The notes: a model not told the origin generated them from the letters alone. DNA of 64,000 bases from Pelosinus fermentans JBW45 (GCF_000271665.2 NZ_CP010978.1:4571001-4635000); one strand, 5' to 3'. Positions 1 through 12,433 are shown, counted from the first letter of the stretch. A program made the numbers and translations.

Positions 1-3000
1 ACCATTACGTAAAATCTCCCAGAAATCATGAAGGTTTTTTGCTCCGGGATAACGGCCCGCTACCCCGATAACAGCTATATCTAATGTTCCTATCGATTTT
101 TCTTTCTGTGAGTTACTATGAACAGATATAAAGCGTGAATGTCTTTGCCGAATTTCTCCTGGTTTTGATTCAAATATCGGTTCCACTTCTTCCAAATCCT
201 TAGAAGTTGCCGTATTTTCTCCGTAGCCTATTATTTTGACTAGTTGACTGTAGTATGTTTCCAGAAAATATTCACTCAATTCCTGGATCGTTTGATATTC
301 AAAAAATAAAGTCTTTGGTAATGAACCAAAATCTTTTTCTAAACGATCCGTTAATTGTAATACTAAGATTGAATCAATCCCATATTTTTCAAACGGTGTA
401 TTCTCTTCCATTTGATACATTGACAGCTTAAGGACAGAGGAAAGTATCATTTTAATATATCTTATGGTTTTTTCTCTTAACACATTAGAGCTTATTCCCG
501 CGATTTCTTCACTTTTTTCAAGAAAATTTGAACCCTCTATAGAAACTTTTACTGGCTGTCCTATGTTTTCAAAATGCAGGTGCTGACGCTCTCCTTCCAG
601 CACCATCACTTGTTCTACACCAGAAGATAAGCCACGATACAAAGCCTGGATACCAGCAGCCGTCTCAAGAGGAAGCATCCCCATTTTTTGCAACATTCTT
701 TTCGCGACCTCTTCATCAACATGCATTCCCCCTTCCTTCCACAGCGGCCAATTAACCGACAGTGTTCTGCCATATCGCTCTTTTAGCCCAACTAACTCAT
801 TACGATAGTTCGCATAGCTGTCCATGAAGGCATTTGCCACCGAATAATCACTCTGCCCTGCATTACCTAAGCTTCCTGCGATCGAAGAAAAGAAAATAAA
901 GAAGTCAAGAGGTAACCCCTTGCTCGCTTCATCCAGATTTACAAGTCCGGAAACTTTTGGCGAAATAACTTTTTGCATTTCTTCCTTGCTTTTTTTGAAG
1001 ATAAAATTATCTTGAATGATTCCAGCCCCATGAATAATACCGTGAAGATTTCCATACTCCTTTGTAATACTTTGAATTAGATGGGCTATCCCTTTCTTAT
1101 CCGTAACATCGACCTGCTTATATTCAATTTTGCCTCCCTTTGCTTCCAACTCTTTTAGTGTTCCTCGTTTTTCTTCATTGAGTGGTGACCGTCCTGTCAA
1201 AATTATGGTCGTATCTTTTGCTTTACTTATAATTTCCCGCGTAAAAATACGTCCAAGTCCTCCAATACCCCCAGTAATTAAATACACTCCTTGATCCTTC
1301 CAGGGAATTGACGACTTTTCTTGCGAATCTTCTATTTCCTTCCACTCCATAACATACCGTTTCCCATTTTGATACCGAATCTGAAAATCCAGAGAATAGC
1401 TATTTTTCTCTACTTTTTTCACGACTTCGCCAGTCTCTTCTTCCCGGTCTACTTCGATAATTTGTCCCCTCAGTTTTGGATTCTCAAGCTGCGCCGTTTT
1501 TAGAAGTCCGGAAAGACCAGAGAAAAGCTGTCCTTCATTTTTCTTAACAACTACAATCTGAATTAGAATATTCTCTTTCCGTTTATTTTTCATCATAATT
1601 TGAATCTGCTCAAAAATTTGAATCGCATATGCCTGGAAACGTTCTTCTATCCCCTTCACTTGGCATTGCAAAACAAGATGCTGAATTTCAGGCTGGCTTC
1701 CTTCAATGCTTTCCTGAATCTTTTGATCCGGCTCACACAATATTACCAAACGTTGTTCATATAGAGGGGGGATTGATGGTGTAGAAGCTTTCTCCTTCCA
1801 ACATGGATGAAATAGCAGAACACTTTTCTTTGCCGCAGTTTCAAATGCGCCTGCCTTTTCTTCTAATACCCTTGTCGAAAACCCCTTTATTTTTATACAT
1901 ATTTTCCCTGTTTCATTGCATAAGTCTATATCTATTTTTTTTATTTTATCTTTGTTCGCACTGCCAGTATGGTATCGAATCAGCGCCCACATAGCAGGAG
2001 TGCAGTGGTCTATGACTTCCACCTCTTGCAATGCAAACGGCAGCATTGTTTTAGTGCCTTCTCCCTGTTCCATCAATAGATAACTTGACGCCTGCAGGGC
2101 GGAATCCAACAAACTAGGGTGTACGATATATTGATCTCTTGTATGAGAAACAGTGGAAGGCAAAGATAACTTCGCTAATACTTGGTTTTCTCCAAGATAG
2201 ACGGTATCAATTCCCCTATGGCCCGGACCGTATTCCATTCCCATTTCCTTAAAGGTCTCATAACATTGGCCGGATGAAAATAGGCTCCGGTTGCATCGGG
2301 TTTTCCATGCTTCAATATCTAAGTCTGGAGCTTCCGTACCAGAAATCAGTACAGCATTCCCTTTACTATACACTTCAGCTTCGTCATAAATTTCATAGGT
2401 AATTTCCCCAGTGGGTTCGGGATAAAGTCCAATATGTATCTTGGCTGCTTGTGTATCTACGAGGATAGGGCGCATCCACACCATATTGGTAAGCCGTACC
2501 CTTGTCTTTTCTTCGTTTCCTCCTCCGGCAGCCTCTTCCACTGCTGCCCGGGCCATTTCAATATAGGCGGCTCCAGGTAAAACTTTTTTTCCTTTCACTA
2601 CATGGTCCTTCAAAAAAAATTCTTGTCCTGTAAAGGTTGAACTAAACCGTTGTTCGGATAAATCGGAAGTATTTCTCTGCACCAGCGGATGAATGGGCAT
2701 AAAGGCTCCTGCACCTTCTACCCTACTATGATCGGTAGAGGTAACGTCAGGTATCCAATAATGTTCCCGGGCAAAGGGATATGTCGGCAATGGAACACGT
2801 CGACTCCTATCAAACAAGTTAGCCCAATTTAGAGTATATCCGCTAATGTACAATTCTGACAGAACCGATAATTTTTCTTTATATGTCTCTGCATTTATGC
2901 TCCTATCTTCCCGCAGTTCTGCCATCAGCTGCTCTCCATAATCTTTTAGCCCTTTTACTTCCTCTCGAAAACTAAATTCTGCTAAGCCGCTTTTAGCAAC

Positions 3001-4977
3001 TGCTATGAGTTGTTGTTGCAATTCATAGAGATCTTCCGCAATAAATATACACCTAGCTGAGAAATGACTGCGCCCAGCCAATAGCGTATAAGAAATTTCG
3101 TCAGCCCGCTCATTTTGTACTTTTTCTTCAAACCAGTGAATCATATCTGCAATTTTACGTTCTAACGCATCTTTTGTTTTTGCTGATAATGGAAATAAAT
3201 AACAAGGCTTCGCATTACCGGATGTACGTTTTCTTATTGGCGCTTCCTCAATAATCGCGTGACAATTCGTTCCACTAAAACCAAATGCACTAACTCCCGC
3301 CCGCAAAGGACCTCCATCCCTGCTTTTCCATTCCCTAAGCTCCCGGTTTATAAAAAACGGACTTTTATTTAGATCGATATGCTCGTTTACTTCTGTTATA
3401 TTAATTTGTGGAGGAAGTTTCCTATATTTCATTGCCATCAGAACTTTGAGGACACCAGCGATTCCAGCTGATATGATTGCATGTCCGAAATTTGGCTTAT
3501 GAGACCCAATGGCACAAAATTGACTTTTATTTGTAAACATTTGAAAGGCTTCCGTCAATGCTTTCACTTCAATTGGATCGCCCAATTTAGTGCCTGTTCC
3601 ATGTGTTTCTATAAAACTTACTGTTTCAGGATGTATTGCTGCATTTTTATATGCATCATATAGTAAAGCTTTTTGGGAAAGCATACTTGGCGCAGTAATC
3701 CCCTTTGTCCTTCCATCCTGGTTGATTGAGGAACCTTTTATCACTCCGTAAATGTAATCTCCATCCGCAACAGCTTGTTCCAGTTTTTTCATTAGCAAAA
3801 CCCCAACACCTTCGCCTAATGCAATGCCGTTTGCACGATTGTCAAAGGTTTTACATTGTCCATCAGGTGACAACATTTCTGTTTTTGATGCCATTACATA
3901 AAATTCCGGAGAACTTAAAACAAACACTCCACCCGCTAAAGCCATTTCCGACCGCCCGCTATGAATACTTTCACAAGCCAGATGAATGGCCACCAACGAA
4001 GAAGAACATGCAGTATCTATTGCTATATTAGGTCCTTTTAAATTTAAGAAATAGGAAATCCGCGCAGCTAAAATTGACATATCATTTCCTAAAAAAGTTT
4101 GCGAATTACGCTCCTGTGTTAATAATGTTTTTTCTTTGTAATCCGAGGTTCGCCCTCCAACAAAGACCCCCACTTTTCTCCCCGACAATTCTTCAGCAGA
4201 ATATCCTGCATCTTCAAACACCCTATATGCTTCTTGTAAAAATAACCGTTGCTGGGGATCCATCCGTTCTGCTTCAAGCGGTGAAATATTAAAAAATAAA
4301 GCATCAAATTCTTCTATATTGTTTAGTAATCCCCCCCATTTACTAACGGCTCGATCCACTTGTCCGGGGTCAGGGCTATAATATTTGCTTTCATCCCAGC
4401 CTTTGCGATTAATCTCCTCTATGCAATTATCTCCAGCTTGCAAATGATTCCAAAATTCTTCAACATTTTCCGCTCCAGCAAACCTGCCGGAAATTCCAAT
4501 TATCGCTATATCAGAACCACGCTCACCTACAGAAATACTACTTTCTTTTTTTTCAGGAACCGCTTTTGGGTCATGAGAAACTTGATATTGTTCCGGTTCA
4601 ATAACCCTCAACTTGTCCATCGTCGGAAAGTCTTCCAGCAGGCATTCAGCATTCTCCATACAGTTTAAGTTATTTTCCCTAAAGCCTTCTTCCGTATCTC
4701 CAACCATGCTGATTCGCTTGTCGCAGTGACCTATCCGAAATTGGTCAAAAATGTATCCTGCTAACTCGTTTATATTCGTATAATCAAACACTGCGTCAAT
4801 CCCTAATTTTAGACCTAATTTTTGATTAATTGACTCTACTAACTCTACAGACTGAATTGAATTAATGCCTATTTCCAAAAAGCTTTTCTCTGCATCAAGA
4901 AAATCATTTGAACATTTCAGTAAATCCATAAGGATCTCTTTTATCCCCATTTTTATATTATCAACATTAATATCCAT
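1..4977 (-). CDS. trans-AT polyketide synthase, 3' end off window
   Basis: Open for 1659 codons from ATG at 4977 to the left edge; the protein continues. My translation gives ACP (GINSIQS, phosphopantetheine Ser40), KS from about residue 153 (DTACSSSL Cys324, HGTGT His459, NFGH His499: complete triad), a ~170-residue linker with no acyltransferase, DH (HVVKGKKVLP His792; LLDSALQ Asp958), KR (GGIGGLGR near 1235, catalytic Tyr1378 in QSDYSVANAF), ACP (YGIDSI Ser1536), then the start of a second KS (IAVIGVAGRYPGAKN, ~1634). Lack of an AT between KS and DH points to a trans-AT system fed by a separate acyltransferase not seen here. All catalytic residues examined are present, so the module should leave an alpha,beta-unsaturated unit. 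AGGAGG lies just 5' of the ATG. Last gene in the window of the ligase-hydrolase-methyltransferase operon. Product unknown. Confidence 0.93.
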   Translation of the reverse strand, partial: MDINVDNIKMGIKEILMDLLKCSNDFLDAEKSFLEIGINSIQSVELVESINQKLGLKLGIDAVFDYTNINELAGYIFDQFRIGHCDKRISMVGDTEEGFRENNLNCMENAECLLEDFPTMDKLRVIEPEQYQVSHDPKAVPEKKESSISVGERGSDIAIIGISGRFAGAENVEEFWNHLQAGDNCIEEINRKGWDESKYYSPDPGQVDRAVSKWGGLLNNIEEFDALFFNISPLEAERMDPQQRLFLQEAYRVFEDAGYSAEELSGRKVGVFVGGRTSDYKEKTLLTQERNSQTFLGNDMSILAARISYFLNLKGPNIAIDTACSSSLVAIHLACESIHSGRSEMALAGGVFVLSSPEFYVMASKTEMLSPDGQCKTFDNRANGIALGEGVGVLLMKKLEQAVADGDYIYGVIKGSSINQDGRTKGITAPSMLSQKALLYDAYKNAAIHPETVSFIETHGTGTKLGDPIEVKALTEAFQMFTNKSQFCAIGSHKPNFGHAIISAGIAGVLKVLMAMKYRKLPPQINITEVNEHIDLNKSPFFINRELREWKSRDGGPLRAGVSAFGFSGTNCHAIIEEAPIRKRTSGNAKPCYLFPLSAKTKDALERKIADMIHWFEEKVQNERADEISYTLLAGRSHFSARCIFIAEDLYELQQQLIAVAKSGLAEFSFREEVKGLKDYGEQLMAELREDRSINAETYKEKLSVLSELYISGYTLNWANLFDRSRRVPLPTYPFAREHYWIPDVTSTDHSRVEGAGAFMPIHPLVQRNTSDLSEQRFSSTFTGQEFFLKDHVVKGKKVLPGAAYIEMARAAVEEAAGGGNEEKTRVRLTNMVWMRPILVDTQAAKIHIGLYPEPTGEITYEIYDEAEVYSKGNAVLISGTEAPDLDIEAWKTRCNRSLFSSGQCYETFKEMGMEYGPGHRGIDTVYLGENQVLAKLSLPSTVSHTRDQYIVHPSLLDSALQASSYLLMEQGEGTKTMLPFALQEVEVIDHCTPAMWALIRYHTGSANKDKIKKIDIDLCNETGKICIKIKGFSTRVLEEKAGAFETAAKKSVLLFHPCWKEKASTPSIPPLYEQRLVILCEPDQKIQESIEGSQPEIQHLVLQCQVKGIEERFQAYAIQIFEQIQIMMKNKRKENILIQIVVVKKNEGQLFSGLSGLLKTAQLENPKLRGQIIEVDREEETGEVVKKVEKNSYSLDFQIRYQNGKRYVMEWKEIEDSQEKSSIPWKDQGVYLITGGIGGLGRIFTREIISKAKDTTIILTGRSPLNEEKRGTLKELEAKGGKIEYKQVDVTDKKGIAHLIQSITKEYGNLHGIIHGAGIIQDNFIFKKSKEEMQKVISPKVSGLVNLDEASKGLPLDFFIFFSSIAGSLGNAGQSDYSVANAFMDSYANYRNELVGLKERYGRTLSVNWPLWKEGGMHVDEEVAKRMLQKMGMLPLETAAGIQALYRGLSSGVEQVMVLEGERQHLHFENIGQPVKVSIEGSNFLEKSEEIAGISSNVLREKTIRYIKMILSSVLKLSMYQMEENTPFEKYGIDSILVLQLTDRLEKDFGSLPKTLFFEYQTIQELSEYFLETYYSQLVKIIGYGENTATSKDLEEVEPIFESKPGEIRQRHSRFISVHSNSQKEKSIGTLDIAVIGVAGRYPGAKNLHDFWEILRNG

Positions 4978-4988
4978 TCCTCCGCCTC

Positions 4989-5810
4989 CTATGATAATTT
5001 CTCACCAACAGCCATATATAGCTGCCGCAGAATAGCGTGTTTTTTACTCTTAAACATGTTTCTCCAACCAACAGAAATATTAGCTAAAACCTTACTAGAC
5101 AAAAAGCCATCACATACCAGTTTTGCCGGAATGCTCATTCCTTCCGATTTTAAAAATATTTCCTCCCCCACTATTTCGCTATGGGCGCTGATGACTTCGA
5201 AATCCACTTTTGAAAATCCGCCTTCCCTTAATATGCCAGGCAGTTCCCTGCCTATGCGGGGATTGCCCCCCTCAGCAAAACGGGATTGGCAATAAGCATC
5301 ATAAAGTTCGCTTAACTCTGGCACATGCGGATGCGTCATGATATGCATATTAAAATCATTGTCAACAAATACAGCTCTGCCTCCAGGTTTCAATATTCTG
5401 TATACTTCACGAACAGCATTAACTGGATCAGGTAAATGTTCCAAAACCAAACGGATAATTGCAAAATCAAACATATTTTCAGCTAAACCCGTCTCCATTA
5501 TGGATTTTTCAAGTACTTCATACCGATTCCTGTTCTTTTTGGATAAATAATTTTGGGCATATTCAACCAAAAATGGGTCAATTTCTACAGCGGTAATATA
5601 TGCTTCAGGCAATTTATCCAAAACCTTTTCAGTAATAAATCCGGGACCTGAACCAAGCTCTACAATGCGTATTCCATCCCTTAGGCCGTATTCAATATAA
5701 TGCTTCAATTCTTTGTCCCAGAATAAGTCCACCTGCGCTTTCAAACGCTTTATTTCTGTTTCTACATGACTTGTAATGGTCTTGATTTGATAAGATCCCT
5801 GTTGATCCAT
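4989..5810 (-). CDS. SAM-dependent class I methyltransferase
   Basis: 273 residues. Motif I VELGSGPG at 50-57, an acidic residue (VEIDPF) after strand 2 and the FDFAIIRLVLEHLPDP block give a Methyltransf_11/25 Rossmann fold. The C-terminal third (RFAEGGNPRIGRELPG onward) resembles stand-alone methyltransferases of natural-product clusters. It overlaps the 3' end of the upstream hydrolase gene by 49 bp and ends 11 bp before the PKS start, so it is co-translated with both. Probable role: C-, O- or N-methylation of the polyketide or its starter. The substrate cannot be read from sequence. A GAGGGA site precedes the ATG. Confidence 0.85.
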   Translation of the reverse strand: MDQQGSYQIKTITSHVETEIKRLKAQVDLFWDKELKHYIEYGLRDGIRIVELGSGPGFITEKVLDKLPEAYITAVEIDPFLVEYAQNYLSKKNRNRYEVLEKSIMETGLAENMFDFAIIRLVLEHLPDPVNAVREVYRILKPGGRAVFVDNDFNMHIMTHPHVPELSELYDAYCQSRFAEGGNPRIGRELPGILREGGFSKVDFEVISAHSEIVGEEIFLKSEGMSIPAKLVCDGFLSSKVLANISVGWRNMFKSKKHAILRQLYMAVGEKLS

Positions 5811-6592
5811 TCTTTTTCCCTCTCTCTACATTCGGGTATTTCTTTACCCAAAAAACTGACTATCTGATCCGCGACTATCTTCCAATTAGGATCTAACATC
5901 ATGTCATGGCTCATATTGGAAAAAACAACAGGCGTTGTGCTATATGCACAGCCAATAGAAATAGCTCTTTTTTCCGAAAAAACACCATCTGTTTTTGAAC
6001 CAATCACTAAAGTAGGAATCGAAGTAGTTATTGACTTAGGAACAATTCTGCCGCGTAACTCCTTACGGACTTTAGTTGATTCTTCTTGCAAACATTTCAT
6101 AAACTCCTCTTTTTCTTCATCTGGTAATTGATTAGAAAAAAACAATTTTGCCAAAAAGTTTGTATTGCTGTTGCGATCAAACATCCTCTTTAGTGTCATC
6201 TGCAATGACTCTTTTAGCATCCCCTTAGGCGGAACAGATGCCATTAAAACCGCTGCTCTTATTTTTTCTGGATGCAAATACAAGATTTTCTGAACTAACG
6301 CCCCTCCCATCGAATGCCCTATCAAAACCGGCTTTCTTTTAAAAAGCAACATGGTTTCCAGTATATCCTCAACATAATCGGTTAATGAACTGGTATGAAG
6401 CTGTTCAAAGCCTTGGCTTTTACCATGTCCCCGGAGACTAAGAGCATAAGAAGAAAATCCTCTTGAAGAAAAATAAGGAAGGAAATATTTCTCCCAGCAC
6501 CAAGCCCCATGATAGGCTCCATGTATGAACAGCAGTGGTGGTATTTTATCGTTTATCTCTTTCGCTAAGCATTCTAAAACTTCTAATTTCAT
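5762..6592 (-). CDS. alpha/beta hydrolase
   Basis: Start taken at ATG 6592 (MKLEVLECL), preceded by GAAGGATG; a longer frame begins at TTG 6637 without a good site. 276 residues. Oxyanion region LLFIHGAYHGAWCWEKY at 20-36, nucleophile elbow GHSMGG (Ser94), candidate Asp in GSKTDG and His in MSHDMM near the C-terminus: a complete triad. No signal peptide. Lysophospholipase/thioesterase-like fold typical of Abhydrolase_6. It sits between an acyl ligase and a methyltransferase in the PKS operon, so an editing or product-release hydrolase is the most economical role (inference). No integral thioesterase is visible in the PKS part shown. Confidence 0.85.
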   Translation of the reverse strand: MKLEVLECLAKEINDKIPPLLFIHGAYHGAWCWEKYFLPYFSSRGFSSYALSLRGHGKSQGFEQLHTSSLTDYVEDILETMLLFKRKPVLIGHSMGGALVQKILYLHPEKIRAAVLMASVPPKGMLKESLQMTLKRMFDRNSNTNFLAKLFFSNQLPDEEKEEFMKCLQEESTKVRKELRGRIVPKSITTSIPTLVIGSKTDGVFSEKRAISIGCAYSTTPVVFSNMSHDMMLDPNWKIVADQIVSFLGKEIPECREREKEWINRDLIKSRPLQVM

Positions 6593-6640
6593 GCCATACT
6601 CACATCCTTCGAATATGAAATAAAAAATTCTTCTCAAATT

Positions 6641-8149
6641 TCATTCTAATTCTAAGCAATTTCCTTCAACTAACCAATTTCGCATTTCGTTAACAGCAAT
6701 TTTGCCGCTGCTAGTTTTCAAAAACGAATGTACAATAAATATTTTTTTAGGAAGCTTAAATTTTGAAATTTTCTTAGATAACCTTGTCAGCAATTCTTTG
6801 CGGGAAAGATTTTCCCCCTCATTCCAGCTAACAGCCACACAAACTATATGCCCCCAATATGAATCAGGCAATCCAAAAACACAACATTCACTGATTTCCG
6901 ACAAACTGTATAAAGCGGATTCAACTTCAACAGGATAAATATTTAACCCCCCTGAAATAATAACTTGATTGCGGCGGGAAATAATATAAATATAACCTTG
7001 GCTGTCCCTGTAACCTTGATCTTCTACTGTTGCCCATCCATTTTTCAAATGAAAACCAACACCATCTCCCCCCGAATAATAACAATGAATAACAAACTTA
7101 CTTCTAACCCATAAAGTCCCTATTTCTCCAACACCAACAGGACGGTCATTATCATCTCTAAATTCCACTTCAACACCATAAAAAGGTCTTCCAACCGAAT
7201 CAGCAGGCTGTGGGGAAAAAACATCGTGCACAGTCACAAAGCCTAATTCTGAGGCACCATAATACTCATATAATTTTGCATTAGGAAATATAACACGAAT
7301 CTCATGTAACATAGATGATTCCAGTTTTGATCCCGATGTAATAATTTTTTTTACCGCTGAAAAACTCTCTCTATTCAGAAGATTTTTTGTTATTTTTTTT
7401 AACATCGTCGGTACAAGAATAAGGGTTGAAATATTCTCGTTTCTCAAAAAATAAACCATAGCCGGCATTTCAAAATTATCCAATAAAAAAATACTAGCTC
7501 CCAGTTTTAGGCCTTCCAATACGCTATATAATGTTAAACCATGACATAAAGCCCCCGGTGCCAAAATATGTTCTGCAGCACTGATCTTAAACTCTTGACT
7601 GCTGGCAATAAAACTTTCCAACCAAGTTTGATGCGTCCTCATAAATGCCTTTGGAAAAGAAGTAGTACCTGAAGTAAAGCCAATAAATAAATCAGAATTA
7701 TCAATTACAGAGTGTATTAAATCTAAGTCTACTTCCTCACAATATAATTGCTTGCAATTATTGGTTAGATCAATTTTGATGCTATTTTTCAAAATAATAT
7801 TTTCTAAGTCTTTTGGATCATCCACAACTAAGACATCTATTTGATACCACTCAACAATATCTTCTATTTGTTTACGAGGCCACTTTTTATCCAAAATTAC
7901 TGCTGTACAGCCGGCAATAGAAGCAGCAAGAAAAAGTTCTACAAACTCACACCTATTATTTAATAACAACCCTAGTAATAAAGGCCTATTATCGCTTCTT
8001 CTTTTTCTTGATAGGTTGGCCAGCTTTGTTGCAATCAGTAAGGCGTTTTTTACTAATTGACCAAACGTTCTTTTATTCGCCTTACTAGTTAGCGCGATCT
8101 TATCGGGATGACAGTCAGCATACATGATAATGTCATCTGTAATTCGCAT
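6641..8149 (-). CDS. AMP-dependent acyl-CoA/acyl-ACP ligase
   Basis: Start chosen at ATG 8149 (MRITDDIIMYADCHPDKIAL) because GAGGAGA lies 7 bp 5' and the longer in-frame extension to 8299 crosses a terminator. 502 residues. ANL-superfamily hallmarks: IGFTSGTTSFPKAF (AMP loop, ~156-169), YYGASELGFV, GWATVEDQGYRD hinge region, and KTSSGKIAVNEM with the C-terminal catalytic lysine. First gene of the operon that continues with hydrolase, methyltransferase and PKS, so it may activate a carboxylic starter for transfer to CoA or the N-terminal ACP. Substrate specificity is not evident. It is unlikely to be a second biotin-pathway ligase since bioW is present upstream. Confidence 0.85.
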   Translation of the reverse strand: MRITDDIIMYADCHPDKIALTSKANKRTFGQLVKNALLIATKLANLSRKRRSDNRPLLLGLLLNNRCEFVELFLAASIAGCTAVILDKKWPRKQIEDIVEWYQIDVLVVDDPKDLENIILKNSIKIDLTNNCKQLYCEEVDLDLIHSVIDNSDLFIGFTSGTTSFPKAFMRTHQTWLESFIASSQEFKISAAEHILAPGALCHGLTLYSVLEGLKLGASIFLLDNFEMPAMVYFLRNENISTLILVPTMLKKITKNLLNRESFSAVKKIITSGSKLESSMLHEIRVIFPNAKLYEYYGASELGFVTVHDVFSPQPADSVGRPFYGVEVEFRDDNDRPVGVGEIGTLWVRSKFVIHCYYSGGDGVGFHLKNGWATVEDQGYRDSQGYIYIISRRNQVIISGGLNIYPVEVESALYSLSEISECCVFGLPDSYWGHIVCVAVSWNEGENLSRKELLTRLSKKISKFKLPKKIFIVHSFLKTSSGKIAVNEMRNWLVEGNCLELE

Positions 8150-8269
8150 ACCGAAATCTCCTCGCTTATCTTTTGTTATAACAGCTTGCTTCACTACATA
8201 TTTGCACATATGTTTCGCAAATGACACAGATATTTTTATCATTACCCATCCGCTACAACATGAACTCAT

Positions 8270-8306
8270 AAAAAACAAACGCAACATGCACTTTAGCATG
8301 ATGCGT
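8270..8306 (-). terminator. terminator closing the biotin operon
   Basis: On the minus strand ACGCATCATGC and GCATGTTGCGT pair (10 of 11 positions) around a 6-nt loop, followed by TTGTTTTTT. It lies 27 bp after bioA and before the ligase gene, separating the bio operon from the PKS operon. Confidence 0.75.
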
Positions 8307-8332
8307 GTTATATTATTAAATTTGCTTCTTCA

Positions 8333-10451
<2,119 letters not shown>

Positions 10452-10493
10452 TTATATCCACCCCGTTATCTTAAAATTCATTTCAGCTTTTAA

Positions 10494-11663
10494 CTAAACT
10501 ACTATTCGCAATCGTTTAGCAGCTGCAGCAATCTTTTCTGCAGCTACAGCTAATTCTGCTTCTTCATGAGCAGCCGATACCGTAATTCGTAACCGACTCG
10601 TTCCTGCTGGTACGGTTGGAGGACGAATTGCACTGACAATTACCCCTTCACGCCTTAATTCTTGCACTAAAGCGATCGTCGCTCCCGCCGAACCCACGAT
10701 AACCGGAATAATGGGAGTTAATCCCTCGCCCACTGGCAGACCAGCATCACGAAGCGAGCGGCGCATAAAACAGGCATTCCTTGACAACTTTTGAACGAGC
10801 TCCGGTCTAGATGCAAGTTGCTGAATCGCAGCACGTGCGGCAGCAATTGTTGCTGGAGACAAGGCTGTCGAATAAATAAAACTTCGTGCTTTATTTATTA
10901 AAAATTCTATTATTGTTTTACGACCAGCTACAAATCCGCCTTCGGATCCTAATGCCTTACTAAAAGTACCCATCTGAATATGGATACGTTCCTTTAATCC
11001 AAAATGGGCTGCTGTGCCGTGCCCGCCAGGACCAATGACCCCGGTTGCATGCGCATCGTCAACCATGACAAGCGCATTATACTTTTCCGCTATATCCACT
11101 ATATCGTCTACTGGGGCAATATCACCATCCATACTAAAAACCCCATCTACGACAATCAGCTTTTGTCCATTAGATGGACTTTGCGCTAATAGCGAAGATA
11201 AATGATTCACATCCGAATGCTGGAATATGGTAACCCGTGCCCGTGATAGCCGGCATCCGTCAACAATGCTGGCGTGATTTAACTCATCGCTGTAGATAGT
11301 ATCACCAGTACCCACAAGTGAACTAATAACTCCCACATTAGCCATATAACCAGTATTAAATGCTACTGCCGCTTCAGCACCTTTAAATTCCGCTAATTCT
11401 TGTTCCAATAACGCATAGTGAGGATGACTTCCTATTGTTAGCCGTGCACCTCCGGATCCCGTACCGTACTCATTTATTGCTGCCATCGCAGCCTGTTTTA
11501 TAGCCGGATCATGAGTTAACCCCAAATAATTATTTGATGCAAGTATTAGATACTCTTTTCCATCCATTTGCGCGTGCACCGCATCCCGAAAACTGTATGT
11601 ATAAAGTTCCCGGTGCAATTCTAATTGTTTGATCTCAGTCAAATATTTTGACAAAAAATCCAT
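10494..11663 (-). CDS. bioF: 8-amino-7-oxononanoate synthase
   Basis: 389 residues, alpha-oxoamine synthase family (PLP). It condenses pimeloyl-CoA with L-alanine to KAPA. Seen: LASNNYLGLTHDP, GTGSGGARLTIGSH, FNTGYMANVGV, VDDAHATGVIG and GTFSKALGSEGGFVAG with the PLP lysine in FSKALG. Its ATG overlaps the stop of bioW (TAATG), so translation is coupled and pimeloyl-CoA made by BioW is used directly by this enzyme. Confidence 0.96.
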   Translation of the reverse strand: MDFLSKYLTEIKQLELHRELYTYSFRDAVHAQMDGKEYLILASNNYLGLTHDPAIKQAAMAAINEYGTGSGGARLTIGSHPHYALLEQELAEFKGAEAAVAFNTGYMANVGVISSLVGTGDTIYSDELNHASIVDGCRLSRARVTIFQHSDVNHLSSLLAQSPSNGQKLIVVDGVFSMDGDIAPVDDIVDIAEKYNALVMVDDAHATGVIGPGGHGTAAHFGLKERIHIQMGTFSKALGSEGGFVAGRKTIIEFLINKARSFIYSTALSPATIAAARAAIQQLASRPELVQKLSRNACFMRRSLRDAGLPVGEGLTPIIPVIVGSAGATIALVQELRREGVIVSAIRPPTVPAGTSRLRITVSAAHEEAELAVAAEKIAAAAKRLRIVV

Positions 11664-12433
11664 TATAAATCTTCTCCTTCAGTTGGAACCGTAACCAGCA
11701 CTGGTTGTTTCTCAAGATACTTGCAGAGCTCTGCAACATTGCTATTTTCGCGTATAAAAAACACCCGTCCTCCCAGTGAACTGCCGTACGGTTTTAGTTT
11801 TGTAAACCGGATATACCCCTTTGCTGAGGCTACATACCCTGTAACATATTCTGGATCATCAGACCAACAGAGTTCTGCAATCACACCTGGAGCGGAAACA
11901 ACCTTAGTGGCAAGAATCATACCTTCCCGCACATGAATCCCTTGCAATCCCTGGCACTCCATCCATTGATTGAGAACATCTTCATCATTGCTATCCATAC
12001 GTGATACCCTGATACCACGCATGCCGGTATTATCTAACCGCTCTCCAGTCTTGGCACATACTAACATAGCTCCACGCATACTATCCGTTAATTTCACCAA
12101 TTGCTCCATACCACGTTCCACCGCTTGATTGCTCACTCCAATAGATAGTAACTCGGATTTTGCTGCAGCACGACCGGCCGTAAAATCCAAAACATCAACA
12201 GTCCGCGCAGGTAACAAGCGTACTGGTTTAACGATTTCCCTGGGGACAGCTTCTATTGTAATATTCACAAAATCTGCACTCCCCCGCGTATGCGAAAAAG
12301 CTCTTTCCAACATATCCTGCGTAATTTTTCCGAGCCGCTGCAAAACCACCAATCGTTCCGCACCCGATATATGCCGCCCACCCATTTCATGAGCGCCCCC
12401 TTGCGCCGATCTCATTCTAACGCTATAAAGCAC
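11663..12433 (-). CDS. bioW: 6-carboxyhexanoate--CoA ligase (pimeloyl-CoA synthetase)
   Basis: 256 residues starting at GTG (LYSVRMRSA), with AAGGGG 7 bp upstream; the YSVRMRS start matches BioW proteins. Characteristic segments: HISGAERLV, RGSADFVNITIEAVP, GMRGIRVSRMD, WSDDPEYVTGYVAS and GSSLGGRVFF. It makes pimeloyl-CoA from pimelate and ATP, so the strain uses the BioW route instead of BioC/BioH. Coupled to bioF by a one-base overlap; 49 bp after bioB. Confidence 0.95.
   Translation of the reverse strand: MLYSVRMRSAQGGAHEMGGRHISGAERLVVLQRLGKITQDMLERAFSHTRGSADFVNITIEAVPREIVKPVRLLPARTVDVLDFTAGRAAAKSELLSIGVSNQAVERGMEQLVKLTDSMRGAMLVCAKTGERLDNTGMRGIRVSRMDSNDEDVLNQWMECQGLQGIHVREGMILATKVVSAPGVIAELCWSDDPEYVTGYVASAKGYIRFTKLKPYGSSLGGRVFFIRENSNVAELCKYLEKQPVLVTVPTEGEDL

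Noticed and set aside
8150-8299. N-terminal extension of the acyl ligase to 8299
   Set aside because: It would cross a strong terminator and adds non-homologous residues; ATG 8149 has an ideal ribosome site.
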